This document shows positions 26,451 through 34,946 of a DNA stretch of 35,094 bases, piece after piece. The position numbers and the translations under genes were made by a program. Source of the DNA: Rickettsia typhi (GTDB lineage Bacteria > Pseudomonadota > Alphaproteobacteria > Rickettsiales > Deianiraeaceae); assembly GCA_945861725.1 (NCBI GenBank), contig CAMAVJ010000010.1, forward strand, positions 1 to 35,094, given 5' to 3'. The notes under the pieces are model-generated. The model was not told the origin of the DNA. It did no database searches and saw only the letters and a list, made by a program, of their open reading frames with translations. The first letter of the stretch is position 1, and every line of letters begins with the position of its first letter.

Positions 26451-27308
26451 ATGATAAGGATTAACGACATTCTTAATATTCCAATCCAAGAGATAAATAA
26501 ATACAATGTTCATTTGGCATGCATAGATACAACCGCACAATTATCCGAACACCCATTAAATGTATTTTGGCGTAATGAAGATGAATATTTAGGCTGGCAA
26601 GAATGGAAAGGGAATTTGAAAGAAGATAATAGTGCTGTAAAAAGAGAAAAATTTTCACGAAACTACATTTTGTCCTTCGCTCAGGTATATTATGAAGGTA
26701 TTAATATTCACCTATTCACAGGAGTTTACGAAATTGTTGAGCGATTTGATACTTCGTACAAATGTAAAAGAATTGAAATGTTTGAGAATTTAATTGGAAG
26801 GTTAAAAATTAATTATCGCAGACCCTCTCGAATTGCATCATATTTATTTGATAGCGTGTTTTACAACAATGCCATAGTTCACGAAATTTTGTCAGAACCA
26901 ATGACGTGCAAAACATTTCCAGGACTTGATAAGATTAACGAAAAATTTGAACACATAAATACCGTTATTAAAAATGTAAATCCTCAGTGGAAATCCATCT
27001 TAGAAAACCTTAAAGGGGTCTATCTTCTAGTTGATGATAGTAGTAATAAAAAGTATATCGGTTCTGCTTATGGTGAATTTGGCATTTGGAGCAGATGGAG
27101 CAATTATGTATACGGATTTACGGGTGGTAATAAAGGTCTTGACGATTTACACAAACACGTTGGCGAAGAGCATTTTAAAAAGTTTTTCAGATTTGTATTG
27201 CTAGAATATTTTACAAACAAAACTCCAGATGAGTTTGTGATACAGAGGGAAAAATTTTGGAAACAAGCTCTAAATACATACAACCCAATTGGGTATAATC
27301 ATAATTAA
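26451..27308 (+). CDS. GIY-YIG nuclease-domain protein
   Basis: About 285 residues from ATG 26451 (an upstream alternative start at 26412 adds 13 hydrophobic residues). The C-terminal domain has GIY-YIG features: GVYLLVDDS near 189-197, KKYIGSA near 200-206, the catalytic-type Arg in WSRWSNYV, and a late Glu in IQREKFWKQALNTYNP that would bind metal. The N-terminal ~180 residues are an uncharacterised alpha/beta region and may recognise DNA. Proteins of this build occur beside defence and mobile genes. It ends 9 bases before the recombinase start, so the two are probably co-expressed. Confidence 0.72.
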   Translation: MIRINDILNIPIQEINKYNVHLACIDTTAQLSEHPLNVFWRNEDEYLGWQEWKGNLKEDNSAVKREKFSRNYILSFAQVYYEGINIHLFTGVYEIVERFDTSYKCKRIEMFENLIGRLKINYRRPSRIASYLFDSVFYNNAIVHEILSEPMTCKTFPGLDKINEKFEHINTVIKNVNPQWKSILENLKGVYLLVDDSSNKKYIGSAYGEFGIWSRWSNYVYGFTGGNKGLDDLHKHVGEEHFKKFFRFVLLEYFTNKTPDEFVIQREKFWKQALNTYNPIGYNHN

Positions 27309-27317
27309 TAAAATACT

Positions 27318-28922
27318 ATGAAAGCAGTAATATTTGCAAGAGTATCAACTCAAGAACAAGAACAAGATGGACATTCAATTGATGCACAACTTGTAAAAAT
27401 GAGAGAATATTGTAAGAAAAATGACTTAATAATTATCAAGGAATATAGCATTGTTGAAAGTTCAACAAAAGGCGAGCGCCCTGAATTTAATAAGTGTTTG
27501 CAATTTATAAGGGAGCAAAAAACAAAAGTTGCCCTAGTTTCAGATAAAGTCGATAGACTTCAACGAAGCATTCTTGATGTTCCAAAAATTGACCAACTGG
27601 TAAATGCTAATAAACTGTGCTTACACTTCCTTGATATAGGCAAACTTGATAACGATTCAAACTCCGCACAAAAGGCATTCTATAGAATGGCTGTAGTCTT
27701 TGCTAACGCCTACACTGATGCAATATCCGACAATGTCAAACGAAGCATTCTGCATAAGCTTAATAGTGGTGAGTGTATTCAAAAAGCTCCGCTAGGATAT
27801 TTGAACGTAAGAGGCGAAGGTGATAAATCGGAAGTTATAGTTGACAAAGCAAGAAGTCATTTGATTAAAAAAATGTTTGAGATGTATTCACTTGGCAATA
27901 CATCACTTGGAGACCTTGAAAAATTCGCCAAAGATAACAATTTAACGAATAACTTCTTTTCTAAAAATGAAGCAAAACCGATTACAAAAAATGTAATTAG
28001 CTGTCTATTGAAAAATCCTTTTTACTATGGCGAGATGTATGTTGAGACATATAAAAAATTCTATAAGCACAAATATGAAAAGTTAATTTCAAAAGAGCTT
28101 TTTGATGCTTGCCAAAAAGTAACAGAGGCAAGAAGTAAGAAAAACAATAGAGAGAAGGCTATACAAACAGCAAAGAATCACGAGAAAGAGTTCTTGTTTA
28201 GGAATATGATAAAATGTGGTACAACTGGCAGAGTAGCCTCGCCAGACCGAAAGGATAAAAGACACACGAAAGTTACCTATTACATAGTATATAATCCCGA
28301 AAGCAGTTCAAAGAAGGTTTGGGTTAATGAAGCTGATATTTTAGCAGAAATCGGCGGCGTGTTTAAATCAATGCAAATACCAAAGGAAATGCTTGAAGAG
28401 GTTAAGGAGCATTTGGAAAACTCCTGCAATGCTGAAAAAGAATACCACGAAGAAAAAATGGTCTTGTTAAGAAGGCAGCTAAAAATTGCAGAAGATAAAA
28501 TAGACAATCTTCTTGACATGGAGTCTGAATCAGAAAGAAGTAGTATAACGAAGGATAGGTTTAACAGAAGAAGAACAGCAGTTGAAAAAGAGATAGCAAA
28601 TCTTAGAACGGAGATTGCTATGCACGATGTATCCGATGAAGGCTTCAAAGCCCTTGCTATTACTGTGTTTCAGGTTGCTTCCGATGCTTATGATTTATTT
28701 GAATATGGTACTTTGTCCGAACGAAGAAGTTTGATAGATTTTGTCCTTTCGGACATCACTCTAACAGGCAAAAAGCTAGTCTACACCTTGAGAAAACCGT
28801 TCGACATACTAGTGAATTTAGCCAGCTGTTCTGACTGGCTCCCCCGAGTAGATGGGTTTAGAACGTATGCCAATGATATTGTAGAGAGTATCAATAGACC
28901 GCGCATATTCTTGGCGGCATAA
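27318..28922 (+). CDS. Large serine recombinase, intact (copy 3)
   Basis: 534 residues, the only complete copy in the window. The catalytic domain begins KAVIFARVSTQEQEQDGHS, with the nucleophile Ser at 10 and the conserved Arg before it; VDRLQRSILD provides the second Arg region. The recombinase domain covers about 150-260 (QKAPLGYLN, NPFYYGEMY). The zinc-ribbon is weak: only one cysteine pair remnant (MIKCGTTGR) is visible, unlike copies 1 and 2. A long coiled coil follows at about 370-440, and the tail has CSDWLP…SINRP. It is more divergent from copies 1 and 2 than they are from each other. A palindrome starts right at its stop codon. Confidence 0.9.
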   Translation: MKAVIFARVSTQEQEQDGHSIDAQLVKMREYCKKNDLIIIKEYSIVESSTKGERPEFNKCLQFIREQKTKVALVSDKVDRLQRSILDVPKIDQLVNANKLCLHFLDIGKLDNDSNSAQKAFYRMAVVFANAYTDAISDNVKRSILHKLNSGECIQKAPLGYLNVRGEGDKSEVIVDKARSHLIKKMFEMYSLGNTSLGDLEKFAKDNNLTNNFFSKNEAKPITKNVISCLLKNPFYYGEMYVETYKKFYKHKYEKLISKELFDACQKVTEARSKKNNREKAIQTAKNHEKEFLFRNMIKCGTTGRVASPDRKDKRHTKVTYYIVYNPESSSKKVWVNEADILAEIGGVFKSMQIPKEMLEEVKEHLENSCNAEKEYHEEKMVLLRRQLKIAEDKIDNLLDMESESERSSITKDRFNRRRTAVEKEIANLRTEIAMHDVSDEGFKALAITVFQVASDAYDLFEYGTLSERRSLIDFVLSDITLTGKKLVYTLRKPFDILVNLASCSDWLPRVDGFRTYANDIVESINRPRIFLAA

Positions 28923-28946
28923 TTTTAAGAACACATGTTCTTAAAA
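28923..28946 (+). promoter_or_regulatory. Palindrome site 4 right behind recombinase copy 3
   Basis: A 24-base near-perfect palindrome, TTTTAAGAACA-CA-TGTTCTTAAAA, contains AGAACACATGTTCT at 28928-28941 and is followed by AT. It begins immediately after the stop codon. As RNA it would be an AT-rich hairpin that could end transcription. As DNA it belongs to the four-site AGAAC-N4-GTTCT family. Confidence 0.7.
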
Positions 28947-29021
28947 ATACTTGTTGCTTTTTATTATATACATATTTAACCTGATACAGATAGTAAAACA
29001 AATTATTAAAAATTTACAAAT

Positions 29022-30818
29022 ATGGCTAACGAATTTTTTATTCCCGCACAAGAGAATATTGATAAATTACTTACAGGAAGATTTTACAAGATAGCCGACT
29101 ATCAGAGACCATATTCATGGCAAAGTGAAGAAATTTTGACATTCCTTGATGATATTTACACAAGATACGACGATAATACACGCATACCATACTTTATGGG
29201 TTCAATTATCGTTTCTAAAGGTAACGATGATTTATATGAAGTTGTTGATGGGCAGCAGAGACTCACGACATTCATTATTTTAGCTAAAGTTGTTAGTGAG
29301 TATTATGGTAATTTGCTTGTTGTAAATAAAGGTGGCATTGTGCGAAACATTACGAAGGACGCTATATCTAAGTATGTGCAAGCTGATGGAATGGAGCGTG
29401 CTACAAGGATGCACCCGCAGGAATTAGCAGATTTTGAAATTTCCGTTATTAAAGCTAATAAAGATAAATTTAATTCTATTCTGGAGTACTTTGCTCAAAA
29501 GAAAAATCAAAAAGACATCAAGAGGGAACTTGAAAAGGAGTCTAATTCAAAAATTAAATACGAGAATGCCGTTAATACAATTATAACGAAACTTGATGAC
29601 CTATTTCCAAAAAATAATGAACAACAACCTTTGTCGTTTCAAAACTTCATTAATTACATATTTAACGATATTTATCTCATTTTAATTGAGACGCAAAATG
29701 TCAATACCGCAATAGAGTTATTTAAGGTTATTAACGATCGGGGGCTTGACCTTGAAGCATCAGATATAATCAAAGCTAATATACTATATCATACTAAGGA
29801 ATCGCTTCGCAGTGACTTAAATAAAGAATGGAATGATTTAAAAAAAATATGTGATGACAAGGTAATTAGCATGACTGATATGCTAATATTGTATCAATAT
29901 TATTTTTATAGTTCCAACCCAAAAACATCTGTTACCAAAAGCTTTGAGGACGATATACTAGGGAAATGTTACAAAGAGAGTGGCTGGAATTTAATACTTG
30001 ATATTAAGGAGTTTGTATCCCTTTTGCCAGATACCCAAAACAACATAGACCAGTACACGCTATCAATGAACTATTTACTTGGTGGAATGGGAAGGTACTG
30101 GCGTTGCATTCTTGCTGCAGCGAGGAAACATAATTTTAAGCAATATGATGAATTGGCAAAATTACTTTGTTCATATTATTATGTACATTGGATTCTTGGC
30201 GGGGATGGAAATACAATTAAGCAACAATCTTTTAAACTGATTGAGTATGTAGGTGGTATGAAGTTTGGTACAAAAGATACGCCTATAAGAAAAAATATAA
30301 ATGAAATTAAAGAGGAGCTGGTAGCAAACATTTGCAAAGAATATTCTCATGACTACATTAATATGGTACAGCTGAATTTGACGGATTCAAACCTATATAG
30401 CAAGAAATGGCTCAAACCACTTTTGATGCTTGTTAATTATGCTATGTCTGACAGTGGAAACATAACTTTTATAAAGTTAGAAGGAAATCATATTGAACAC
30501 ATTATTCCTCAAAGCGGCAATGATAGACAAAGCTATTATCCAGCCATTGATTTTATGGAATTTGATGCTAAATATCTAAATTCCTTAGGCAATCTAACTC
30601 TACTAGAGGATACATTAAATATTAAAGCTAGCAATAAGGCGAATGAACATAAACTTTATATATATCAAGGTAGGGGTGGAACTGAAGGAATGACAACATT
30701 TGCCATTACAACAAGATTATCCGAGATTTGTAAAGATAATAAGGGGTTTGACGTTGAAGCTCTTCAGAAGCGTTGCAGCGAAATTTCTAATAAAGTTATC
30801 AGTCTTTTAACAATATGA
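29022..30818 (+). CDS. DUF262/DUF1524 protein, GmrSD-like type IV restriction nuclease
   Basis: 598 residues. The N-terminal DUF262 domain has the hallmark YQRPYSW (27-33), YFMGSIIV and VVDGQQRLTT (DGQQR at 76-80). It is ParB/sulfiredoxin-like and uses or senses nucleotides. The C-terminal DUF1524 domain has the HNH-type motif HIEHIIPQS (about 490-498) and LGNLTLLEDTLNIKASN. GmrSD and BrxU-type enzymes with this pairing cut modified phage DNA, so that is the likely role. No clear Shine-Dalgarno is seen; the ATG follows an AT-rich spacer. Its stop overlaps the next gene's ATG, so it heads a coupled three-gene unit with the zinc-ribbon protein and the DNA methyltransferase. Confidence 0.87.
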   Translation: MANEFFIPAQENIDKLLTGRFYKIADYQRPYSWQSEEILTFLDDIYTRYDDNTRIPYFMGSIIVSKGNDDLYEVVDGQQRLTTFIILAKVVSEYYGNLLVVNKGGIVRNITKDAISKYVQADGMERATRMHPQELADFEISVIKANKDKFNSILEYFAQKKNQKDIKRELEKESNSKIKYENAVNTIITKLDDLFPKNNEQQPLSFQNFINYIFNDIYLILIETQNVNTAIELFKVINDRGLDLEASDIIKANILYHTKESLRSDLNKEWNDLKKICDDKVISMTDMLILYQYYFYSSNPKTSVTKSFEDDILGKCYKESGWNLILDIKEFVSLLPDTQNNIDQYTLSMNYLLGGMGRYWRCILAAARKHNFKQYDELAKLLCSYYYVHWILGGDGNTIKQQSFKLIEYVGGMKFGTKDTPIRKNINEIKEELVANICKEYSHDYINMVQLNLTDSNLYSKKWLKPLLMLVNYAMSDSGNITFIKLEGNHIEHIIPQSGNDRQSYYPAIDFMEFDAKYLNSLGNLTLLEDTLNIKASNKANEHKLYIYQGRGGTEGMTTFAITTRLSEICKDNKGFDVEALQKRCSEISNKVISLLTI

Positions 30819-31174
30819 ACTACGACCTTAGCAACGAACAACAATGCACGCACTACTTCAAAGCTCTTCGCTGGAAAAACGGCGTTGAGTGTCCGTTTTG
30901 TCAAAGCCATAGCATTTGCGAATTTAAAGACGGCGAGCGGTTCAAATGCAAGGAGTGTAAAAAGATTTTCTCGGTAAAAGTCGGTTCTATTTTTGAACAC
31001 AGCAGACTATCACTCGTGAAGTGGTTCAAAGCGATACGAATTCTTTTGAAGTCATCCGATATTTCAAGCATACAGCTCGGCAAAGAGCTTGGTGTTACTC
31101 AAAAAACCGCATGGACGATGATGGATAAGCTAAAGAACAGTGAGGTTATGAATAATTATTTTTCAAAATTATGA
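30815..31174 (+). CDS. Solo zinc-ribbon/HTH protein inside the methyltransferase operon
   Basis: 119 residues. A four-cysteine zinc ribbon (CPFC … CKEC, residues 27-50) sits in the LRWKNGVECPFC context of IS1595/ISXO2 transposases, followed by KVGSIFEHSRLSLVKWF and an HTH (LGKELGVTQKTAWTMMDKLK). There is no DDE domain and no room for one: the ATG overlaps the DUF262 stop (30815-30818) and its own stop overlaps the methyltransferase ATG (31171-31174). This tight double overlap argues against a random transposon remnant. A DNA-binding regulator or a specificity partner of the methyltransferase or nuclease is a reasonable inference. A paralogue is at 2109. Confidence 0.8.
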   Translation: MNYDLSNEQQCTHYFKALRWKNGVECPFCQSHSICEFKDGERFKCKECKKIFSVKVGSIFEHSRLSLVKWFKAIRILLKSSDISSIQLGKELGVTQKTAWTMMDKLKNSEVMNNYFSKL

Positions 31175-32250
31175 GCGTACTACAAAAACAAAAGCAAATT
31201 AACGATATTTTTGAAAGCGTTATAATAAAAGCCTCTCAAGTGAACAAAAGAAAACCGCAGGTTGTAGCGCAACCTCAGCATAAATTTACCTTTATTGATT
31301 TGTTCGCAGGAATTGGGGGTTTTAGAATGGCATTAGACTCAATTGGTGGAAAGTGTTTGTTTTCATGTGAGATTAATGAGCATTGCCAAAAGATGTATAA
31401 AGAAAACTTTGGGGATTTACCTGCTGGAGATATTAAAGCTATCAATCCTTCAGATATACCGCAATGTGATGTTTTATGTGCAGGTTTTCCATGTCAGCCG
31501 TTTAGTATCTCTGGTAAAAAAATGGGGATGAAGGATGAGCGGGCTGGAGTTATTGAACCTCTATTCAATATTATAAAGCATCTGAAACCACAAGTAGTTT
31601 TACTGGAAAATGTTAAACACCTTGTTCACCACAATGAAGGCAAGACATTAGAATACATCGTCTCAAGTCTTAAGGATATTGGGTATGAAGTAAATTACAA
31701 AGTCCTTAATGCTAAAGACTTCAACTTGCCACAAAACAGAGAAAGACTCATTATCATAGGCGGATTAAACAAAAAGTTTGATTTCACAAAAGTAGCAAAG
31801 TCTTCCTCTATTAAAATTAGAGATATACTTGACTCTGAAGGTGATTTTGAATTTCTTAGCAAGGAGGAATATACAATAATAGACAAACCAGTCAAACAAG
31901 CAAGTGGTTTAATTTTCTGTGGTTATAGGAATAAGAAAATCAGGATTAATGGAGTTAGGGAAGGAACGGAACATTTATCACGGGTTCACAAACAGCCAAA
32001 TAGAATATACTCAATAGATGGCACACATCCAACTTTAGCCTCTCAAGAAACTTCTGGAAGATATTGGATATTACTTGATGACGGAAGAGTAAGAAAGCTC
32101 ACAATCAAAGAATGCTTTAAAGTTATGGGCTTTCCTAGCAATTATAAACTTACCTCATCTATTTCTGAACTTTATAAGCAAGTCGGTAATTCTGTATGTG
32201 TACCAAAGATTAAGGCTATTGGGGAAGCCGTATTAAATCAATTACTGTAA
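31171..32250 (+). CDS. DNA (cytosine-5) methyltransferase
   Basis: Transfers a methyl group from SAM to cytosine C5 in a short DNA site. Of 359 residues, the first ~40 are an extra charged extension. Motifs run in the usual order: I FIDLFAGIGGFR (42-53), IV GFPCQPFS (catalytic Cys near 107), VI ENVKHL, VIII QNRERL, a target-recognition region (about 225-300), and X GNSVCVPKI. All key residues are present, so it should be active. The start overlaps the preceding stop. The split restriction gene follows 15 bases later, so this is the methylase of a type II system. Confidence 0.95.
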   Translation: MSVLQKQKQINDIFESVIIKASQVNKRKPQVVAQPQHKFTFIDLFAGIGGFRMALDSIGGKCLFSCEINEHCQKMYKENFGDLPAGDIKAINPSDIPQCDVLCAGFPCQPFSISGKKMGMKDERAGVIEPLFNIIKHLKPQVVLLENVKHLVHHNEGKTLEYIVSSLKDIGYEVNYKVLNAKDFNLPQNRERLIIIGGLNKKFDFTKVAKSSSIKIRDILDSEGDFEFLSKEEYTIIDKPVKQASGLIFCGYRNKKIRINGVREGTEHLSRVHKQPNRIYSIDGTHPTLASQETSGRYWILLDDGRVRKLTIKECFKVMGFPSNYKLTSSISELYKQVGNSVCVPKIKAIGEAVLNQLL

Positions 32251-32265
32251 GTTATTATCTTGTTT

Positions 32266-33364
32266 ATGGAGTACGAAAAAGAATTGGATGCAATTTTAGA
32301 AAATGTTAAAAATAGTGAAGGGATAGTAGGAATTGGCGATAATGTAAAAACTATGTTAGACGTTATCCTTGATAACTCAGAACGTAGTAAGGGACTATTA
32401 ACCGTTTTAATCACAAGCTTAGCTTATAAAACACTTCCATCCAACACAAGACATTAGATACCACCAATCTAATATGCCAAACGGTTATTCTGGCAGAAGC
32501 TTTGACTCAAGATTTATTACTCCATTCTTACGTAAACACGAATTTCCTTCAATGTCAGAAAGTGGCTGGCTTACACGTTCGCTTGAACAGCCTTATCCTT
32601 ACACTCTTGATTATAAAGGCAAAATCTCTCCTAAAGAATTAGCAGAAGCATTTTTATTAACTCTTGATGAGCTGGAAGTTAGACAGGCTTCACCCAACGC
32701 AATGTTAAGATATATCTTTAAACAGCTTCTTACTCAAAGAGAAAAGAAAACTATCAAGCTTGTTAGACCTAGAGAAATAACGATTGCTAATGCTATCAAT
32801 ATACTTGAGAAGCATTTCTCTTATAAATATAAGGAAGGTTCGGGAGCTAGTCGTTTACCAGTTTTAGCCATTCATGCAGTATATCAATGCCTTATTGAAG
32901 AGGTAAAAAGATTTAACTCCTGTAAACTTGCCAAGCTAGAAAGCCATACATCATCCGATTTACAAAGTGGCGCAGTTGGTGATATTGAGATTTTTGATGC
33001 AAACGGCGATATACTTGAGGGCGTTGAGGTAAAATGGAATAGACCTATTACAAAAGATGTTGTGCAACTTGCCTTTGATAAATTCAGAGTTACGAAAATT
33101 CAAAGATACTATATCCTTTCAAATATCAAACCTGATGGACTGGAGACAGAGACTATTAACGATATAGTACAAAAAATCAAAATCTCACACGGTTGCCAAG
33201 TTATTGTAAATGGTATTATTGATACTTTAAAGTATTACCTACGCTTACTAAATGATACATCAAATTTCGTAGAACTTTATGTTTCCTTAGTGGAAATTGA
33301 TAAGGCTATTAAGTATGAACATAAGGTGCAATGGAACGAGATTTTTAATGATGTTGTCAGATAG
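32266..33364 (+). pseudogene. Type II restriction endonuclease split by a one-base frameshift
   Basis: The first frame (ATG 32266) runs through LLTVLITSLAYK and stops at 32457. The second frame holds the rest (first ATG 32474). Removing one A from the AAAA run at 32428-32431 joins them as SLAYKHFHPTQDIRYHQSNMPNGYSGRSFD, a continuous protein of about 365 residues. The DIRYHQ…GYSGRSFD…ITPFL…ESGWLTRSLEQ pattern is like restriction enzymes of the SacI-type family; this is from memory and not certain. The nuclease core is likely GDIEIFDANG…EGVEVKW (D…ExK) in the C-terminal half. The shift would need +1 frameshifting, with no known slippery signal. Either it is inactive or the extra A is a sequencing error. 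Alternatively a shortened protein starts at 32474. Confidence 0.8.
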
Positions 33365-33369
33365 GCATT

Positions 33370-34932
33370 ATGAAAATCAGCAAAATCACAATCAAAAATT
33401 TCAAAAGCATTCAAGAAATTGAAATCAACTGTAATGATGGTGAAAACGGCAATGGTTTAATTAATGCCTTTATTGGTAAAAATGGAACTGGAAAGAGTGC
33501 GGTGTTTGATGCGGTAAATTTTTTAATAGGCGACGGTAGCTATCCCTCACTAAATACCTGCAACAAAGAATGGTATATTGAAGGCAAGGAAAAAGAGTGT
33601 TTCATTGAAGTGCAAACGTCATGTGGGTGTTTTAAATTTGATACCTCAAAAGAAAGTTATCATTTTACATATAACAATAAGGCGGCAAGCAATGAAACTA
33701 GAGACAAAATAAAAATCAACTTTCTATCGTCCGACAGAACTATTAAATCCATTATGCCAACCAATGGATGGAGTTTACTTGGTAAGCATTTTTACAATGA
33801 GAGTTTCTTTGGAAAAGAGTTGGAAGCATTTCACAAATTAATGCAAAGTGCAAAAGAACAACTTAAGCAAAACTCGAAATTTTCAGAGTTCTTGGATACC
33901 GTTACAAATGAACTTTCAAGCCAAATTGGACGTAAAATTGAAGCAGATTCAGAAATATATGATATCAAGCATTTTCTAAAAGGCTTGGAGTTTTATACCA
34001 ATAAAAATGAACAAAAAATCAATCTTGTCAACGAAGGAAGCGGAATCCAGAATTCCTTTATCATTGCTTGCTTAAGGGCATTAGCAACTCATAGAGGTAC
34101 AGATAATAATCCGATTTTTATAGATGAACCAGAGCTTTACCTTCATCCTCATGCGAAAAAAAGTCTATACAATACACTGAAAAAGCTATCAGAACCAATT
34201 ATTGATGAAAATGGCGTATGTATATCGGAAGGGATTCAAATTTTCTATATCACGCACTCATCCGAGTTTTTGTCTTATGAAAATTCTGAACAAATACATA
34301 GATTTTATATTGATGGGAAAAATGGAACCAAATCTCATAAGTTTAATAAAGTCGTTTTCAACAATGATTGCGATAATGATATTGAGAATAACAAGATATC
34401 TTTCAATAATGCTTTCTTTGCTGATATAGTTTGCATAGTTGAGGGTTTTAGTGATTATCTATTTCTAAAGTATATTATTGAATGCAAAAATAATACAGGT
34501 ATTGATGAATTGAATATTTCCATTATAAATGCAACACGTAAATCAAAAATAAAAAGCTTATACAGTGTATATAGCAATTTTGGTATTCAGACTTTTGCAT
34601 TGTATGATAAGGATAACAAGCCTAATACAGAAGCAGATAATCACGCACTATTCTCCATTAAAGCACATGGCTTTGATTGTGATTTAGAAACATACTTAGG
34701 CTACAATGTAACTCAAAATAAGGATGAAACTAAGGGCGAGGCAAAAGTAAGATTAATGAGAGAATGGATAGAAAGTTTATCAACAGAGCAAAAACAATCA
34801 AAGATTGATGAAATTTATAAAGAGGTTGCAAGGTATATACCAAGTCTCAAGCATAACAATGATTATGTCATGACTCAAGATGATAATAGCATTGTTATAG
34901 AAAATACGGAACATATAGTAGTAAATTGGTAA
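33370..34932 (+). CDS. OLD-family endonuclease (ABC-type ATPase plus TOPRIM)
   Basis: 520 residues. The N-terminal ATPase has Walker A GKNGTGKS (36-43), an ABC-like signature (VNEGSGIQNSFI, about 219-230) and Walker B PIFIDEPELYLHP (about 248-260), then a His-containing YITHSSEF switch. The C-terminal TOPRIM domain has IVEGFSDYLFLKYI (Glu near 357) and ALYDKDN (Asp-x-Asp, about 415-421). OLD nucleases act in phage defence, alone or with a partner helicase (as in Gabija). No UvrD-like partner is seen here. It begins 6 bases after the restriction gene and is the last gene before the right repeat. Confidence 0.9.
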   Translation: MKISKITIKNFKSIQEIEINCNDGENGNGLINAFIGKNGTGKSAVFDAVNFLIGDGSYPSLNTCNKEWYIEGKEKECFIEVQTSCGCFKFDTSKESYHFTYNNKAASNETRDKIKINFLSSDRTIKSIMPTNGWSLLGKHFYNESFFGKELEAFHKLMQSAKEQLKQNSKFSEFLDTVTNELSSQIGRKIEADSEIYDIKHFLKGLEFYTNKNEQKINLVNEGSGIQNSFIIACLRALATHRGTDNNPIFIDEPELYLHPHAKKSLYNTLKKLSEPIIDENGVCISEGIQIFYITHSSEFLSYENSEQIHRFYIDGKNGTKSHKFNKVVFNNDCDNDIENNKISFNNAFFADIVCIVEGFSDYLFLKYIIECKNNTGIDELNISIINATRKSKIKSLYSVYSNFGIQTFALYDKDNKPNTEADNHALFSIKAHGFDCDLETYLGYNVTQNKDETKGEAKVRLMREWIESLSTEQKQSKIDEIYKEVARYIPSLKHNNDYVMTQDDNSIVIENTEHIVVNW

Positions 34933-34946
34933 TAAAGTAAAATCCA

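Noticed and set aside
23195..28941. Assigning the AGAAC palindromes firmly as LexA boxes
   Set aside because: The extra A5 flank and the placement inside a coding region and behind stop codons do not fit SOS promoters. Kept only as an alternative.
32425..32434. Programmed frameshifting to make the restriction enzyme
   Set aside because: The needed shift is +1, the AAAA run is short, and there is no X-XXY-YYZ heptamer or clear stimulatory structure. A simple indel is more likely.
33370..34932. Gabija system
   Set aside because: The OLD ATPase/TOPRIM protein resembles GajA, but no UvrD-like GajB is adjacent within the window.
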